A DNA stretch of 64,000 nucleotides from Rhizopus sp. PT2906 (Eukaryota > Mucoromycota > Mucoromycetes > Mucorales > Rhizopodaceae), in NCBI GenBank assembly GCA_025529335.1, contig JAMYHX010000161.1, positions 17,807 through 81,806 of the forward strand, read 5' to 3'. Below the pieces are notes generated by a model. It was not told where the DNA came from. It made no database searches and worked only from the letters and a program-made list of their open reading frames with translations. Position 1 is the stretch's first letter, and each line of letters opens with the position of its first letter. The position numbers were made by a program, and so were the translations under genes. Of the stretch, positions 34,067 through 46,944 are shown one piece after another.

Positions 34067-35272
34067 ATGGCTTCCACTGCAGCTGAAAGGGCCACTCTTA
34101 TTTTCAACCATATCACAAAAGCTTCTCCTTCTCTCAAGGATAAAGTATGTATTGTGACAGGAGCAGGCTCTATTTACGGTATTGGGTAAAAGCAAAAAGA
34201 AAAACTTGTCACTTTTCACTTGCTCATACTCTTTTCAATGCTTATAGTCGAGCAACTGCACTCTCTCTTGCTAAACGTGGACCCAAAGTTATTTATGTCA
34301 CTGATTTAACCTTGACGAATCTCGACGAGTTGGTCAAAGAAATTGAAACAACCTATACCGGTGTCCGCTGTATTGCTCGCGCAGTAGACGCTGCCTCAAC
34401 AAATGACGTTACTGCTGTCATTGATGAGGCTATGAAAGAGTTTGGTCGATTGGACGTATTTGTGGCTAATGCAGGTATTGCCACAGGATCTCGTATTCAC
34501 GAAGAGGATGCCGAAAGCTTCATGAAGATGATGCGCGTTAATGCTTTAAGGTACAAACAAGTAGTAGTATTACTGTATACAGAATTATAAACTATGATCA
34601 ATTTAGTGCTTTCTTGGCCATCAAACATGCAGGTATTGCCATGCAGCAAATTGGAAAGGGAGGAAAGGAGCTGTCGGGTGGATCTATTATTTGTACCGCT
34701 TCAGGTGAGAATAATGCAAAAAAAAAAAAAGTATAATTTTGACTGTGAATTATATAGTTGCTGGTATTCGATCCGGTGCAGGCTCACCTGAGTATTCTGC
34801 ATCAAAAGCTGCGTAAGTTAGTTTATGAAAAAAGGCAGTAGTTTCGTCTAACCTTATCATTAGTGTTATCAACTTGTGCCAAACCGCCTCTTATCAATAT
34901 GCTGGCACAAATGTTCGCGTCAATGCTATCTGTCCTGTAAGATAAGAAGTTGAGGTTACTTCTTTAAAAATAACACAACTGTCATAGGGTTTGATCGAAA
35001 CAGGCATGACCAAAGCAACCTTTGATTATGCTAAACAAAGAGGAACTTCTCATAAAATTGGACAGTTAAACCCTACTAGAAGATACGGTGTTGCATCAGA
35101 GGTATAAATATAAACTATACTAGAAAGACACAGTCTTATATGTATAATATAGATTGGTCATGTCATTGCTTTCTTGGCCTCTGATGAAGCTTCTTATGTA
35201 AATGGCCAAGCCATCGCTGTTGATGGTGGTCTTTCTGCAAGTCATCCTGTTGTTCCTGGTAAATTCAATTAA
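34067..35272 (+). CDS. Short-chain dehydrogenase/reductase
   Basis: NAD(P)-dependent oxidoreductase of 293 residues in seven exons: 34067-34185, 34248-34550, 34607-34704, 34758-34812, 34864-34936, 34988-35101, 35153-35272. The Rossmann nucleotide motif is VTGAG..YGIGRA, the structural NAG motif is VANAGIAT, and the catalytic Ser-Tyr-Lys set is in TASVAG and EYSASKAAV. The C-terminal ICPGLIETGMT and VDGGLS segments are typical of classical SDRs. The closest pattern is the 3-oxoacyl-ACP reductase/secondary alcohol dehydrogenase type; the substrate cannot be inferred. The stop is 13 bases from the stop of the convergent lipase gene. Confidence 0.9.
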
Positions 35273-35285
35273 ATAAACATTTATT

Positions 35286-36892
35286 TCAAACAGAAAACTG
35301 CGTGGTATCCAAAAAGTGCTGTATGGTAGCTATTCCGTCCTCAGTGGTGTGAATACTTTGTCTACAGATAATAGCTCCATGAGCGTTAAATGCACTGAGA
35401 TAAACCCAGACACGCTCCCACTCTAATAATCTAAGGTTCTTGTATGTTGTGCATATCGACTCATCAAGATTGAGCTGCTTTGATATCTCCTTTAATGCAG
35501 GTGAAGGGCTTACTTCGTAGTAATGCGTTCGATCGTCCAATGTATGAGAATGTGTGTCTTTGCTTATATCAGGTGTCTCTTCACCAGGTATATTAATGAC
35601 ATCCAAGGCATCTGTCAGCAAGTTACTCTCGATCAGTTCGTCATTACTGCTACTATGGTTGTCACTCTCTGCTTGATTAATAAGGGGTCGCTGCTGGAAC
35701 TTTAATAGCTTTGATACTCTGAATCTTGATATCAGGCCTTGTATGCTGATGGTAGTGAATGCAATAACCAAAAAGACTGGTACTAAGATGGGTGATAGGA
35801 TATAAAATACACATCTGAATAGAATAGGTTTGATCCGTTTCTTTGTCTTTTTTGATTTTGCAGTGTCCTCTTTCGATAATGTATCCTTGGAACGAGTTTT
35901 TAGGTCAAATGCAGTTACGATCGAGATGTAGGTCTCATCCAGGGTTCTGTTATAAGGTATGTGTCAGATTCCATTATCTATATATATCTTATTCATTTGT
36001 ATCTTACATATCTAGTTTCCCCTTGTTCTCATGAAAGTAATCCATTAATTCTATACCTGATGTCCAATATGGTACTGTTCGATCATTGGCGATATTGGCA
36101 TATGACCTTCTTGTATTGAATCTAGCGAGATGCTTAAAGTAGATGTCATCTATGATGAACGGAGAGGTTAATATATGTGTATCTTCACAAGACTATTATG
36201 AATACCTGGATCAGACAGTGTTTGGATCAGAGGCTTCTCTTTCTTGCCAAACTTGTCTCTCAACTGAAGCTGTTCTCCAGAGCGAGAAATAAATTTACTA
36301 GTAGTAAAGTTGAATATCTTTGAAAAAAAGCCTTTATCTGGTAATCGAACACCTATGTGTGGTGTAGCAAATGTAATAAAGTACTGAATTACTAGTTAGA
36401 TCAGTAGATGATAGATGTATATATACTTACATCAGGAATAACATCTTCAAATACGCCTTTTTCTCCCAAAACACCAATTGCATATCTCAATATTAAACCT
36501 CCTAGTGAGTATCCGATCATGCTTATCTTTACTACTTTTTTGTTTGCATTATTTAGCCGCTTAATTGTCTTTTGAATCTTTGGATCATTTTGTCAGTATT
36601 GTTGTTACATTGCATGATTACTGATTATATCCTTACTTGAATAGCAGCTCTTTCACCACAGACATCAATTCCATCATATGTAAATTTGGATTCATTGATA
36701 TCCATATTCAACTTTTTTATATTTTTTGTGGTATGAGGTACTATTATGATTCTGTGCATCTGAATATCTTACCACGTAAATTGAATTCTTATATCGCTGA
36801 ATAAGCTGATTCTTGATATAATTCATATGTCCCTTGTTTCCCCAGAGTCCATGAGATAAAACAACTAGCGAAATTGAGTCACTTTCTGTCAT
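35286..36892 (-). CDS. DUF676-type serine lipase (ROG1-like)
   Basis: Alpha/beta hydrolase of 440 residues in six exons: 36892-36773, 36711-36637, 36577-36431, 36383-36206, 36149-36008, 35946-35286. Near the start VVLSHGLWGN is the oxyanion-hole HG motif. SMIGYSLGG contains the nucleophile elbow Ser at about residue 89. ANDRTVPYWTSGIELMDYF is the usual DUF676 segment around the catalytic acid and base. A hydrophobic stretch (FYILSPILVPVFLVIAFTTI) predicts a membrane anchor. ROG1-family lipases hydrolyse monoacylglycerol or acyl groups at lipid droplets and the ER. The long acidic C-terminal tail is unlike short family members. Confidence 0.85.
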
Positions 36893-37019
36893 TGTTGTTT
36901 AGCATAAAATTTAATACGGAAAGAAAGGCAGAGAAAAGAGTTTAGTTTATAAATAATGTCGGATAATTATTGATCCGTTTATTTCTCTTTTAAGAAATTA
37001 GACAACGTAATCCTTCCTT

Positions 37020-39163
37020 CTAATCAACCTTGATGCTAGCAAATATCTTTCTCAAGAAGAATAAACAAGACAAATAACCAATAGATCCTGTGATTATAAG
37101 TTAATCATATGTTCCATTTATGTAATAATGCATTTACCTGTCATCACGGTTACCAAGAAGCTGATAATGGAAGAATATCCAAAATAAAGCACAGTGCTTG
37201 TAAATGAATTGATGTCCAATTTAGTAAAGTAATACAAGAACGCGTAAGCATATACATAAAAGCCTGTAGCGCCCGCAGTTAAGAACGCACGCCAAGACCA
37301 ATGATAATCTTCGTTGCACATATGGAAATAACACATCAAAATAGCCACTTGTGAGCAGGTCATGATCAACACACCAAATACCAAGAAAAGGAAGCCGATG
37401 CCGTAGTAAATGCGATGAAACCAAATAGAATTCATGATAAAGTAGAGCTCAATAAAGATAGCACCGAAAGGGAGAATACCGCCCATCAAAATAGAGGGGA
37501 TAGGTCTCAAGTAGAAGGGTTGATCAGGAATCTGTCGAGGAATTTGGTTTGTACGAACAGGTTGCTCAATACGTGGTTTACGGAAACCGATGTAGGATCC
37601 AAACAAACTGAGAGGGAACGAGATGATGAGCCAAAGTGCAACCATGGCGAGCATGGTTCCAAATGGTACAGCACCAGAGGCATTGGAATAGATCAAGAAA
37701 AAGTTGAGACCTAATAAACCACCCAAGAGAACTCTATTTGTTTTTGTTAACACACAAATCGTCTCTGTAGCATAAACAACTTACCCTGGTAAGAAGGTGG
37801 CAGTAAGGACCATGTTCAACTTCCAGTTTTCTCCTCCAATCATTTTGTAGATACGAGAAGAAGTATAGCCCGAAACGCAGCTGAAGACCATAAAGAAGAG
37901 AATCAACATTGTAGCAAGTGCGCCTCGATTAGAGGGTGATAAGAACCCAAGAACAGAAAACACAAGGGTCAACCCAGTCATTGCAATCAAGTGTACACCA
38001 CTGCCAGTCAAAACCGATAGAATCATTGCATGGTTAGGAGGTCTGAAGACATCTCCATGTACCAATTTCCAACCATAATCTTCCTGTACGTCCTCCTATA
38101 AACAAAAATGCAAGAGTCAGAGTGGTGTCTAACCATCAAAACACTACAACTCACCTGAGCTTCCAGAGCATTGTATCTAGAGATATCTTTATGCAAAGCA
38201 CGAAGTAGGATCATAGAGATCATGCCGGTTAAAAAGAGAACAATTATGATGGAGTTAATCAAAGAGAACCAGTGAATAGAGGGATCAAGGACATGAAGAT
38301 AGCCATCCCATCTTGTTGCCCAAACAGTACTGGAATACTATTTTAAGAACAGGTTATGATTTGATCTCTTATCTTATTTAAATTCATATTTACAGTCCAA
38401 GTGACAGAGTACGTATAAGTTACTTTACTCTTTCCATCTTCATTCAAATGAAATCTACCGACTTCTTCCAAGCACATGTCGTCCCCTTCTGCTCCCGCAC
38501 GAATATCTCTACTTTCGGGAGTTACAATCACGCCTACGACGCGATGCAAGTTTCGGCTTGTAGTGTGATAATGAATCTTGATATTGTAATGGTTGTGCAG
38601 GTAGGGTACACCATTGAATATAGTGCCCAATCGGAAACCAATACTATAATACGCCTTGTTTGTTTCTTGATCTACATCTTCTGTAGCAGCAGGTAAACCA
38701 TCCACGATCCAATTTATTGCATAACCATTCATGACTGCACTGTTGATAAATTTGGCATCTTCAGCTGGGATTGTCTCTGTTGTACAAAGTAACTTGCACT
38801 TTTCATCTTTGATCATTCTCAGCTTATTTAGTGTAAGTGTTAATAAAGGAGTTGGAACGCAATCCTTATGCTTACCTCAAAAGGTGAGTTGAAGATTCTG
38901 TCGCCAAATAGTATCGAACCTATACTCTCTGGTTGTTCAATCGTATTATTTCCTGGTTTACAAAAGTGAAATTTCGGGTTGTAATAATCATATGAAATAA
39001 CTGATTTGCCAAAGTTGGGTGTAAGTGAGTTGACGTGAAGTGCCACTTGATCTCCTATATGATAGTCATTTGGAGAAACACCAGGTAAATAAAATGCTGA
39101 GCCAAGAGATGACAAAGATAAGAAAAGCACTAATGTGCTTGTCACCTTTGAAAATGGCAACAT
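37020..39163 (-). CDS. Transmembrane 9 superfamily (EMP70) protein
   Basis: Endosome/Golgi nonaspanin of 624 residues in six exons: 39163-38876, 38822-38394, 38337-38155, 38095-37785, 37733-37138, 37087-37020. A signal peptide (LVLFLSLSSLGSAFYLPGVSP) is followed by the conserved lumenal domain (SPNDYHIGDQVALHVNSL, then SYDYY) and nine membrane segments starting with HWFSLINSIIIVLFLTGMIS. Between them sits ALEAQ|EDVQEDYGWKLVHGDVFR, a hallmark block. The C-terminus ends SIKVD, a K-x-D/E COPI and Golgi retention motif of the family. Members take part in protein sorting, adhesion and metal homeostasis. Confidence 0.95.
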
Positions 39164-39414
39164 GTTCTGGAATAAATATGTATAAAAAAAAAAAAGAAAA
39201 GAGAACCAGTTACACTAGTAGATAAATGGGCTTTTTTTAGACTAGATTAAATGCTAGTTTTATTGGCTGGAGTATCATCTTTGAAAAATAGCTTCTCTGA
39301 TGTAATATATTTTTCTTCACAGCATAATAGTCTCTTGATACAAGCCAAAGTAGAAGGAAGCGTCATGAATAACCATGCTGCAATTGGTAAATTGACATAG
39401 TCAACTAGATTAAA

Positions 39415-40909
39415 TCATGCTCTACTTTCTTGTTTACGAAAAAATTCGCGATCTATTACTCGATGAAGCTGTTCATAGACAGCCAAGGTACCAAATAATG
39501 GTAGTGGCAAACAGAGTGTAATCAATTTGACGAAGCTCCATAAACGACCATAAAACTCAGATATCAGGATTGGATTCTCTGTGGCCGGCACAAGGGCCAT
39601 CCAAGCAAATGGCGGAAAGAGAATAGCTTGCATAAGAGGCACTGCCATAAACATAAGCCAACCGGAGGTAGCCGGCACCATATGAGCCTCGAGAATAATA
39701 AAGCAAACTTTCAATCTATCTAGAAGGCTGATACTTGATGCTTGAAATGCATTCTTCAATGTATAGGCCACGTCAGCCACGCCATTGTAATGCCGTTTAG
39801 CCTGGACATAACGAGCACGTACGTTAGAGAAATAACTTTCTGTTTGAACGTTGGTCAAGTTGATAGGTACATAAATAGGAGCTGTTCTGACCAATCCTTT
39901 TGTCTTCCAAAAGCATTTAAGCCACATGTGCATATCCTCACCTACTGCATCTGCATCCGTATCCCAATAACCCACTGTATCGGCCAATACAAGAGAAAGA
40001 GAGTAATTGGAGCATGGAATACACATGCCACAGCTGTTGCTTAAATTTGACATGACCATTGCAGACCAGGTAATATCTGTCACTCGAACAGACGCAGGTA
40101 CATCAAAGCAATTGCGAGAAAAGAAAATGGGCGGTGCACAGAGTAGATGATAAGGGTCGTCAGTCTTGTTCAACGCATCTTCCACTTCACGGATATATAA
40201 TTCAGGTATTACTGCGTCAGAATCAGTGACAGTAATGATTACTCGCTTTCGATCGATGCCCTTATTGACCAATTCTAAACATCCATGACGGGCGGCATAG
40301 GCCACATTCGATCCTTTGCCGCGAGACTCTCCAGGAATATTGGTAGGATGACCTGTGATGATGATTTGGGCAAATCTGTTTGAAAAATGGGCTTCAAGTC
40401 GACTTGCCTTGGCTTCCCAGCCAGGTTCAGATTGTTCCATTGCTAAAATGAGCGCATAATGTGTATGTGCTTGGCTGATAAGTGATATCAGCCACAGACA
40501 AATTTAATGGTGTAAAGAAAACAAAGTTATTTTTTTTTTACCTGTGCATGGCAATACGTTCAATGGTATCCTTGAGTAAGTCTTCAGGTTCGTAGTAATT
40601 GGGTATGATGAATGCATGAAAATAAAAGGTGTCACTATAGTACTGCAGTTGTTCTTCAATGCTATCCAATGTTTCAACCGAATCATGCAATTTTTTGTTC
40701 CATTTACGAATTGTGCGCTTAATTTTGCGTGAAGTCAACCAGAATTTGCAGACATGATTGTATTGAGTGAATAGAAAGACGGAAAAATAGATGCATAAGC
40801 ATAAAAGATAAAATCTTGGAAAGAATATGGGGCCGAGTGGAAGTAGAGCTAGTGAGGCTATTGAAACAAAGGGAGCAACCCACTCTGAGGGTGAATAAAG
40901 GCGAGACAT
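39415..40909 (-). CDS. Membrane-bound GT2-family glycosyltransferase
   Basis: Processive-type family 2 glycosyltransferase of about 475 residues in two exons, 40909-40542 and 40474-39415. Two N-terminal membrane segments (WVAPFVSIASLALLPLGPIF, YLLCLCIYFSVFLFT) precede the catalytic domain: YALILAMEQSEPG, KGSNVAYAARHG, TVTDSDAVIPELY with the DxD-like metal site, and VGEDMHMWLKCFWKTKG with the acidic base. Two or three C-terminal membrane segments follow. The second exon acceptor was chosen at TTATCAG because it alone joins in phase. In-frame ATGs at 40972 and 41014 would lengthen the N-terminus by a Ser/Phe-rich leader. The layout resembles chitin or hyaluronan synthase relatives, but the QxxRW motif was not identified, so the product is unknown. 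Confidence 0.8.
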
Positions 40910-41150
40910 GTGTATAAGGAAGGAAGGAAGGAAGGAATGAAAACTCAATAAACAATTGTTTTGGAGTTCCATGCGTATTTTTTGGCGATTAAATTGTGCA
41001 TCACAGGACTCCAATGATTTCCTTTTTAAGCTAGATTGTCAATGTGAAATAGAGTTGGATCAGATTTGAATTATCAAAAGGTTTTGCCAAGTATTTAATC
41101 TATTAATAGCAATAGTAACGGTAGTCATAGTAATGTTTCATGGTAACTAA

Positions 41151-41875
41151 TTAGTTCTTGGGAATGGATTTAGGAGAAATGTACAATGAAGTAGCTTCTG
41201 TCAATATGGCTTTATCTTCTGCGCTTTCAATATGCGCAGACACAAAGGCTTTGCGTTCTTCTAATTTGTCCAATTTGGCTCGCACAACTACCCACTGATC
41301 AGACAAAATGGGTTTTCTATAGTTGACATTCAGATTTGCTGTGAAACCAAATCGCTTGGGTAAGGAGGGAAGTGCCTAAAATGTGTACAGATGCATAAGT
41401 CTTGTGTTTTTATTTGATTATGCAAAGTTGATCTTACCACAGCAGCCAATGCTTCGTCGAGAATAGTAGCAGCCAATCCACCATGAATGATGCCATCATG
41501 TCCACACAGGTTCTTACCAAAATGGATAATACTAACCATCTCTGTATAAGTCTTGTTGTAAAACATGAGAGGGGGCAAGATAATCATATCAGGTCCTCTC
41601 AATGTCTATTCTCATATAGTTAATTAAGCAAATCCAAGCTCTTTTTTATTTATCCTTACACTGCATGTTAATGAATGTTCCTTTTGGCTTTCTGTAAAAT
41701 GACTATAAGCTTCATGCAAAATCAATTCAGGGTTCGAACGACATTCTTTAACGATATCCAAGTTCTCTCTGGCATTAATAGCCAATTGAATTCTTTCGTC
41801 TGTTGCGATTGTTTCAGTATCAACGAGGACCATTATTGAAGAAAAGAAACCCTTAAAGTAAAGGCCTTCTGTCAT
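41151..41875 (-). CDS. Acyl-CoA thioesterase-like hotdog protein
   Basis: Single hotdog-fold (4HBT) protein of 202 residues in three exons: 41875-41660, 41605-41438, 41375-41151. GHDGIIHGGLAATILDEALAA is the hotdog helix with the HGG...D/E active-site pattern of THEM4/FMP10-like thioesterases. VNYRKPILSDQWVVVRAKL and KAFVSAHIESAEDKAILTEA are the following strands. The first 70 residues are helical and contain NPELILHEAYSHF. Likely hydrolyses long-chain acyl-CoA, possibly in mitochondria as for fungal relatives; no clear targeting signal is visible. Confidence 0.85.
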
Positions 41876-41880
41876 TCTAT

Positions 41881-43408
41881 TTTAATATAAAAACTTTTTC
41901 TTCTTAAGTAATCTGGAAAGCAATTTAATCTCAGATAGATTTTCCGGTTCTGTTGACATTCAACATTATACGTGCATGAGGCTGGCATTTTTGGGTAGAC
42001 AATTTATCCATTGTAGTCGAGACTTATAGAATGATCAATAAACAGCATGCTTGTGAGAAATGGAATGCTCTTTTGGGTGAAATTCGCTGAAACGGATAAG
42101 ACATTGCGCTTACTGTGCGTATTTTGTACAAAAAAGGAAACTGGGTTATCAGTCTTTATAGGTTAATCTAATGAAACGGGCGGATCTGGGATTGGACGTT
42201 AGGCATACAACCCATTTTTGTGAATAGATGTAGAGACACTCAAGGCTTATCCTATATGTGTTTAGTCATGAGAGAAACTGAATCGAACTTTTCTTCCGTC
42301 ATTGTGGCTGCATTATCAAAGAGACTATGTGTTTTACATCTTCCTGAAAAAATGAGCTGTATGTCTAAAGTTCAATCTCAGAATATTTGTTCTGCAGAGA
42401 ATTTCTATGGATTTGAATCCATCATGTCCTCTTTGATGGCATATATTATTTTTAGCCAAAGATGGTCGTATCTTTGATTGTTTATATATTGCCCATTGCA
42501 TCTATTTAATAGATGATACATGACTATTTTTAATATATTTGCAAAACTACAACAATATAACAATGTAAAGCAATAGGCCAAGGCGGCAACATAGCAAATT
42601 GAGCAAGTATGAGCTGGCGACGTTATAGAAAAGGAAACATGTGCCTGATATACTAGTGACAACAAATACATTAATGTCCCTTTGGTAGCCATAGTAGCCA
42701 ATTTCAACAATTAAGTTACTTCTTGTTCTGCTAAAGGTATGATCTTCAGTATTTCTTATTTGGTTTCATTGGGTTTAACTTACACTTGCCTTCAGTTTCT
42801 TTAATATCCCATCATACAAAACCAGCAAACGCAGTCTTGCCATTCTCTCGATGCAGCTGCAGAGCGCACCTCTACAAAACACTGCTTGCAAACTGTCATA
42901 TTCGTTGGGAGTATTTAAATACGGGAATAATGTATCTGCGCATCAAATATGTTCCTTGATAATGTTATAAACCGTAATTCAATAAAAGAACAAAGAATTA
43001 ACCAGGATAAAGAAATGTGTTCTTTATCTTGTGTGAGAGTATTTAACTAGAGTCGATTTGACAACATTTCCTAGTCTTCAATGACTTGCTATGCGAAAAG
43101 TGACAAATGCCAGTTGATGTATTGAAATAAAAAAGCTAATATGCCAATGAGACTAAAAGGGTGAGCTTTTACTCGTTTGAAAAAAAAAATAAAATAAAAT
43201 ATAAAATATATGACACATTGTTTTTTTTTTTATAAGCGTACTCTTTATTTACATGATCCAAGTGAGCGCAAAAGCTTCATTTTTTGGATCTAGTGATATC
43301 ATTTTGAAATGACTGTACATTAGCGGCAAGGTGGTCCATTTTTAAAAAGCATACACGTAAAGGGTAAACGACTTGAGTTGGCTCCTCTTTTCCTCTTTTT
43401 TCCCCTTT
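41881..43408. other. Intergenic, no supported gene
   Basis: A minus-strand frame at 42405-42710 would encode a Cys-rich hydrophobic 101-residue peptide, but it has no context or homologue that I can recognise. Otherwise AT-rich sequence with A/T runs at about 43183-43210. Confidence 0.4.
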
Positions 43409-44224
43409 TCAGTCAACCTTTGGCACCGGTGGCTTCTTCCAATACATGATCAATTGAATTACCAAAATTCCATTAAGTACGCTTGCCAATAAGTTACCTC
43501 CAAGCATGATGGGATCATCAAGTTCTGTCCAAGTTGTAAAGGCTCGAGCAGTCGTACCCGCAAAATAATTGAGTACAGCAAAAACAGAGAGCTGGCCAGT
43601 TGATTGATTTAAGTAGTTTGCTCTTATCTGTGGTATTTTACTCGCTAAACCAATGGGTATCTGTAAAGCATATAACACAGACATTAACCAAGCAGGTATC
43701 ACTTCAAGAAAAGCAAATCCAGCTAGGAAATAGCATAATAGACCTGCCATATAGGCATAATTGCGAGATTGATAGTATGGAATAAGTAAAGATATCAGAA
43801 TATTTTGAGCTGTCATAAACAGTACTTCTCCATAAGTGCTGAATGGATTATGTAGTCGCGTGTTGTAGATTAAAACAATTTCATAAGCGCTGGTCTCCAT
43901 TACAAAAGAAGCGAGTGATAGGCCTAGTGCTGAACGACCTCTTAGGATGGTAATGATTTGGGGAATTTTTACAATAGCGCCTCCTACGACAATACCAAAC
44001 CCTAATGCTTTTGAGATTGCTAATTTCAAGCAGCTGATATTTGTAATTTCAAATCGTTCTAATAAACTTTCATAGCAGGTTTCTCCTAGAAGTTTTACAC
44101 CTGGTTGACTAATAAGTGCTGGCCATCTATATTGAGTATCTTTTATGACTACTGGTGTGATGGGTAATGTGAAGGATACTGTGATGAAGCATAAAAGTGG
44201 TAGGAAGAAAGACATTGACATCAC
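43409..44224 (-). CDS. MPDU1: MPDU1-like PQ-loop protein
   Basis: Intronless gene for a 271-residue polytopic membrane protein with two PQ-loop repeats: VKIPQIITILRGRSALGLSL and SKIPQIRANYLNQSTGQLS. The N-terminal part (SCLKLAISKALGFGIVVGGAI), the SFVMETSAYEIVLIYN segment and a C-terminal KVD are all as in mannose-P-dolichol utilisation defect 1. That ER protein is needed for use of mannose-P-dolichol and glucose-P-dolichol in N-glycan, O-mannosyl and GPI assembly. The gene is divergent from the proteasome alpha-3 gene across a 402-base shared promoter. A hydrophobic N-terminus may act as signal peptide. Confidence 0.93.
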   Translation of the reverse strand: MMSMSFFLPLLCFITVSFTLPITPVVIKDTQYRWPALISQPGVKLLGETCYESLLERFEITNISCLKLAISKALGFGIVVGGAIVKIPQIITILRGRSALGLSLASFVMETSAYEIVLIYNTRLHNPFSTYGEVLFMTAQNILISLLIPYYQSRNYAYMAGLLCYFLAGFAFLEVIPAWLMSVLYALQIPIGLASKIPQIRANYLNQSTGQLSVFAVLNYFAGTTARAFTTWTELDDPIMLGGNLLASVLNGILVIQLIMYWKKPPVPKVD

Positions 44225-44626
44225 TGATTTCTCAGGATGACTTTTTAACTAGGAAAGGAAAGGAAAGGAAAAAAAAAAATACAACTTTGCACTGGGACAT
44301 AGAGCCTTTCTCGCTCTCTCTTTCTTAATGCTCTATTGGAAGGGAAAGAGTTGGTAATTCATCTTTTCAAATTGACTTTTCGAAAGCAAGCTATTTGTAT
44401 AAGAGAAAATGAGCTTTATTCTCATTGTTCAATCTTTTATTGTGCACTTATTCAGTCATTCGAAAGCACTGTCTAAAAAGGAAATTTCAGGCCACTCACA
44501 CCATCTGGGATAAAATCAAGAGCCGCGTCACAGCTTACGTACGTTGACTCTTGAACGCGCAACGCGGGCATACACACCTTGTTTCTCGGCATAATTTCTT
44601 TTCTTTTTTATACAAATTAATCAGTA

Positions 44627-45545
44627 ATGGCTAGAAGATACGATTCAAGAACTACCATCTTTTCACCTGAAGGTAAATATAGAGAAGAAAAAGCAATGCC
44701 CCAATGACGTTCATCAACCATGATTATTATTATAGGCCGTTTATATCAGGTAGAATATGCCATGGAAGCTATTTCCCAAGCCGGTATCGCACTTGGTATT
44801 CTCGCCAAGGACGGTATTGTTATTGCAGCTGAAAAAAAAGTTACCTCTAAACTCTTGGAAAATGACATATCTTCAGAGAAAATCTATAAATTAAACGAGT
44901 AAGGGCTGTCAATACTTTCTTGATGTACAGTGTTTGGCTAATTTTATTTTTATAGCAACATCATTTGTGGTGTTGCAGGTATTACAGCTGATGCCAACAT
45001 TTTAATCAACTGGACAAGAGCTAGTGCACAACGCTATTTGTTTGCTTATAACGAAGAAATCCCAGTTGAACAATTAGTTCAAAACGTATGTGATCTAAAG
45101 CAAGGTTATACCCAATATGGTGGTCTGCGTCCATTTGGTGTTTCATTTATCTTTGCTGGTTATGATGAACATCATGGCTTCCAACTTTATCATTCTGATC
45201 CTTCTGGTAACTACGGTGGCTGGAAAGCAACTTGTATCGGTGCGAACAATGCTACAGCACAAAGTATCTTAAAGCAGGACCATAAGGATGATATGACATT
45301 AGAAGAAGCAAAGGCACTAGCTATCAAAGTCTTGAGCAAAACAATGGATAGTACTACATTAACAAGTGAAAAGCGTAAGTGAAAAGATAAAAGAAAAGGG
45401 ATAATAGCTAATGTCTGTTATAGTGGAATTTGCTACGATTCAACTTAAAAATGACAAGGTTCATTATGAACTTTATAAACCTGATCAAATCAATAGTTTG
45501 TTAAAGGAACAAAATGTTGGTGGCAATACCGAATCTAATGAATAA
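44627..45545 (+). CDS. PRE9: 20S proteasome subunit alpha-3 (PSMA4/Pre9)
   Basis: Alpha-type 20S proteasome subunit of 249 residues in four exons: 44627-44672, 44736-44898, 44956-45374, 45424-45545. The alpha signature [20 protein letters not shown] is at the N-terminus. It is followed by YAMEAISQAG, GILAKDGIVIAAEKKVTSKL, GVAGITADAN and the GGLRPFGVSF motif. LYHSDPSGNYGGWKA identifies the alpha-3 (PSMA4) type. It forms the gate-lining outer ring. No exact PACE element (GGTGGCAAA) was found in the 402-base promoter. Confidence 0.97.
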
Positions 45546-45605
45546 AGGAGAAAAACTGAATATTGAAAGAGAAAAAAAAAACAAGGGTTTATTGTATTAA
45601 GCTGG

Positions 45606-46623
45606 TCAATAAAGGTACCAAGCTGCCACTACACACAGGGATGTCGTGAGAAGCGATGATGCAAAGTTGACTTGATGATTATCAAGCAAAGGAACACCGC
45701 TAATTACTTTTACTTTTTCATCTTTTGAACGCTGCTCAGGCACAATCATCTTTTTATCCTCTGAGTATAAGCTTTGTTGTACTGTTGCTCCCAAAATGGA
45801 GTCAATCTAATCATTATTTATAAAGACAGAGTGAATGAATAATCATTTTTAAAGAAAGGCTTGCCTTACCAAGGATCCCCCAATACCCGACAATAACCCT
45901 ACAAGTATAATCTCCCAAGCAAAACCATGACAGGGTTGATCAAACCATAAAGTCAAGGCGGCCATCAAGCCAATAAATCCTCCACCAGCAAGCGATGCTG
46001 TCAAACCTAATCCCGACACTCCACCATTTGTTCCTGGAGGCACTTTTTTGAGTCTTGTGATCAGTATAGGCCACTCTTTATTCAGAATACCAAGCTCACT
46101 TGCCCACTTGCAAAAAGTTAGTTCAATGTCTCGTTTTTATGCACAGCATCACTTTACCGTATCACCTGCACAACAACCATAGTGTCTTTTCTAATGGAAT
46201 GAATAAGGCGTGTTTAAGAACCTGATGGATTTATTACCCTATATATGCCCATAGCAGCATCGTACTCCATGGTGCCTGATCGTAACAAGCTAATCCATTG
46301 CGTTGTTCCACCAAGGCTTGAAATAAACTGACTGCTATTCCTCCCAAGAGACCGTTACAGATAACCTGTATCAAATTACGCTCACTAGCTGCTTCATAGT
46401 CAGCTTCCAGTGCGCGCTTTCTTTCTGCTTTAAATTTGGTCAACTTTGAGCTTGACAGAAAGAAAGCAAGCAACACGACAGTAAAGACATTAAAAGATGA
46501 AGAAAAGGTTGCCATTCCCAAAATGAATGCGCCAACTGCACCATCCTTAGAGAGTGACTTTTTCTTTTGGGTGTATACTACAAGTAATGTTGACAAGCAA
46601 AAGGCAAACAGAAAATGTGGCAT
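45606..46623 (-). CDS. TMEM19: TMEM19/DUF92 membrane protein
   Basis: Polytopic membrane protein of 283 residues in four exons: 46623-46238, 46185-46158, 46106-45870, 45806-45606. Exon 2 is only 28 bases and encodes the start of GHYGCCAGDTWASELG, the family signature; its acceptor (AGAAAAG) was chosen to keep this motif. KKSLSKDGAVGAFILGMATF at the N-terminus and VPPGTNGGVSGLGLTASLAG later are standard DUF92 blocks. Plant relatives (VTE6) phosphorylate phytyl phosphate; the fungal and animal function is unknown. Convergent with proteasome alpha-3, with 60 bases between stops. Confidence 0.9.
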
Positions 46624-46944
46624 GCAAAATGTTAAAGAAGAAAGTTCCTTTTTTGCTTTCTCTCTCTTTTTCTAAGCAAAAGATTTGATTGGACATGCTT
46701 CTCTGAGATTAAAGATGAAAGAAGGGGCCAAAAGCCAGAATACATCTGCAAGCGTCTCTGAATAAAGTGTAGGCCATTACTGTGAAATCTGTGGGTTATA
46801 ATACAAAGCGTGTTCATTTTTCCTAGTTCCCTAGTATGTTATGTTCGAACAACCCAAGAGTAAAAAGGAATGAATGATGCGGAATCTGTTAAATATATAT
46901 TAAAAGGAAAAGAGAACCAATGTAACTTCCCAGAGAAGACAAGT

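Noticed and set aside
41731..41739. GGTTCGAAC, resembling a tRNA T-loop
   Set aside because: It lies inside the first coding exon of the thioesterase gene, and no acceptor stem, D-arm or anticodon arm can be folded around it.
42405..42710. Hydrophobic 101-codon minus-strand ORF, possible small membrane protein
   Set aside because: Composition follows the AT-rich background; no promoter, homologue or neighbour context supports translation.
44225..44626. Proteasome-associated control element in the alpha-3/MPDU1 promoter
   Set aside because: No GGTGGCAAA or its complement; the nearest sequence, AGGCCACTC, does not match.
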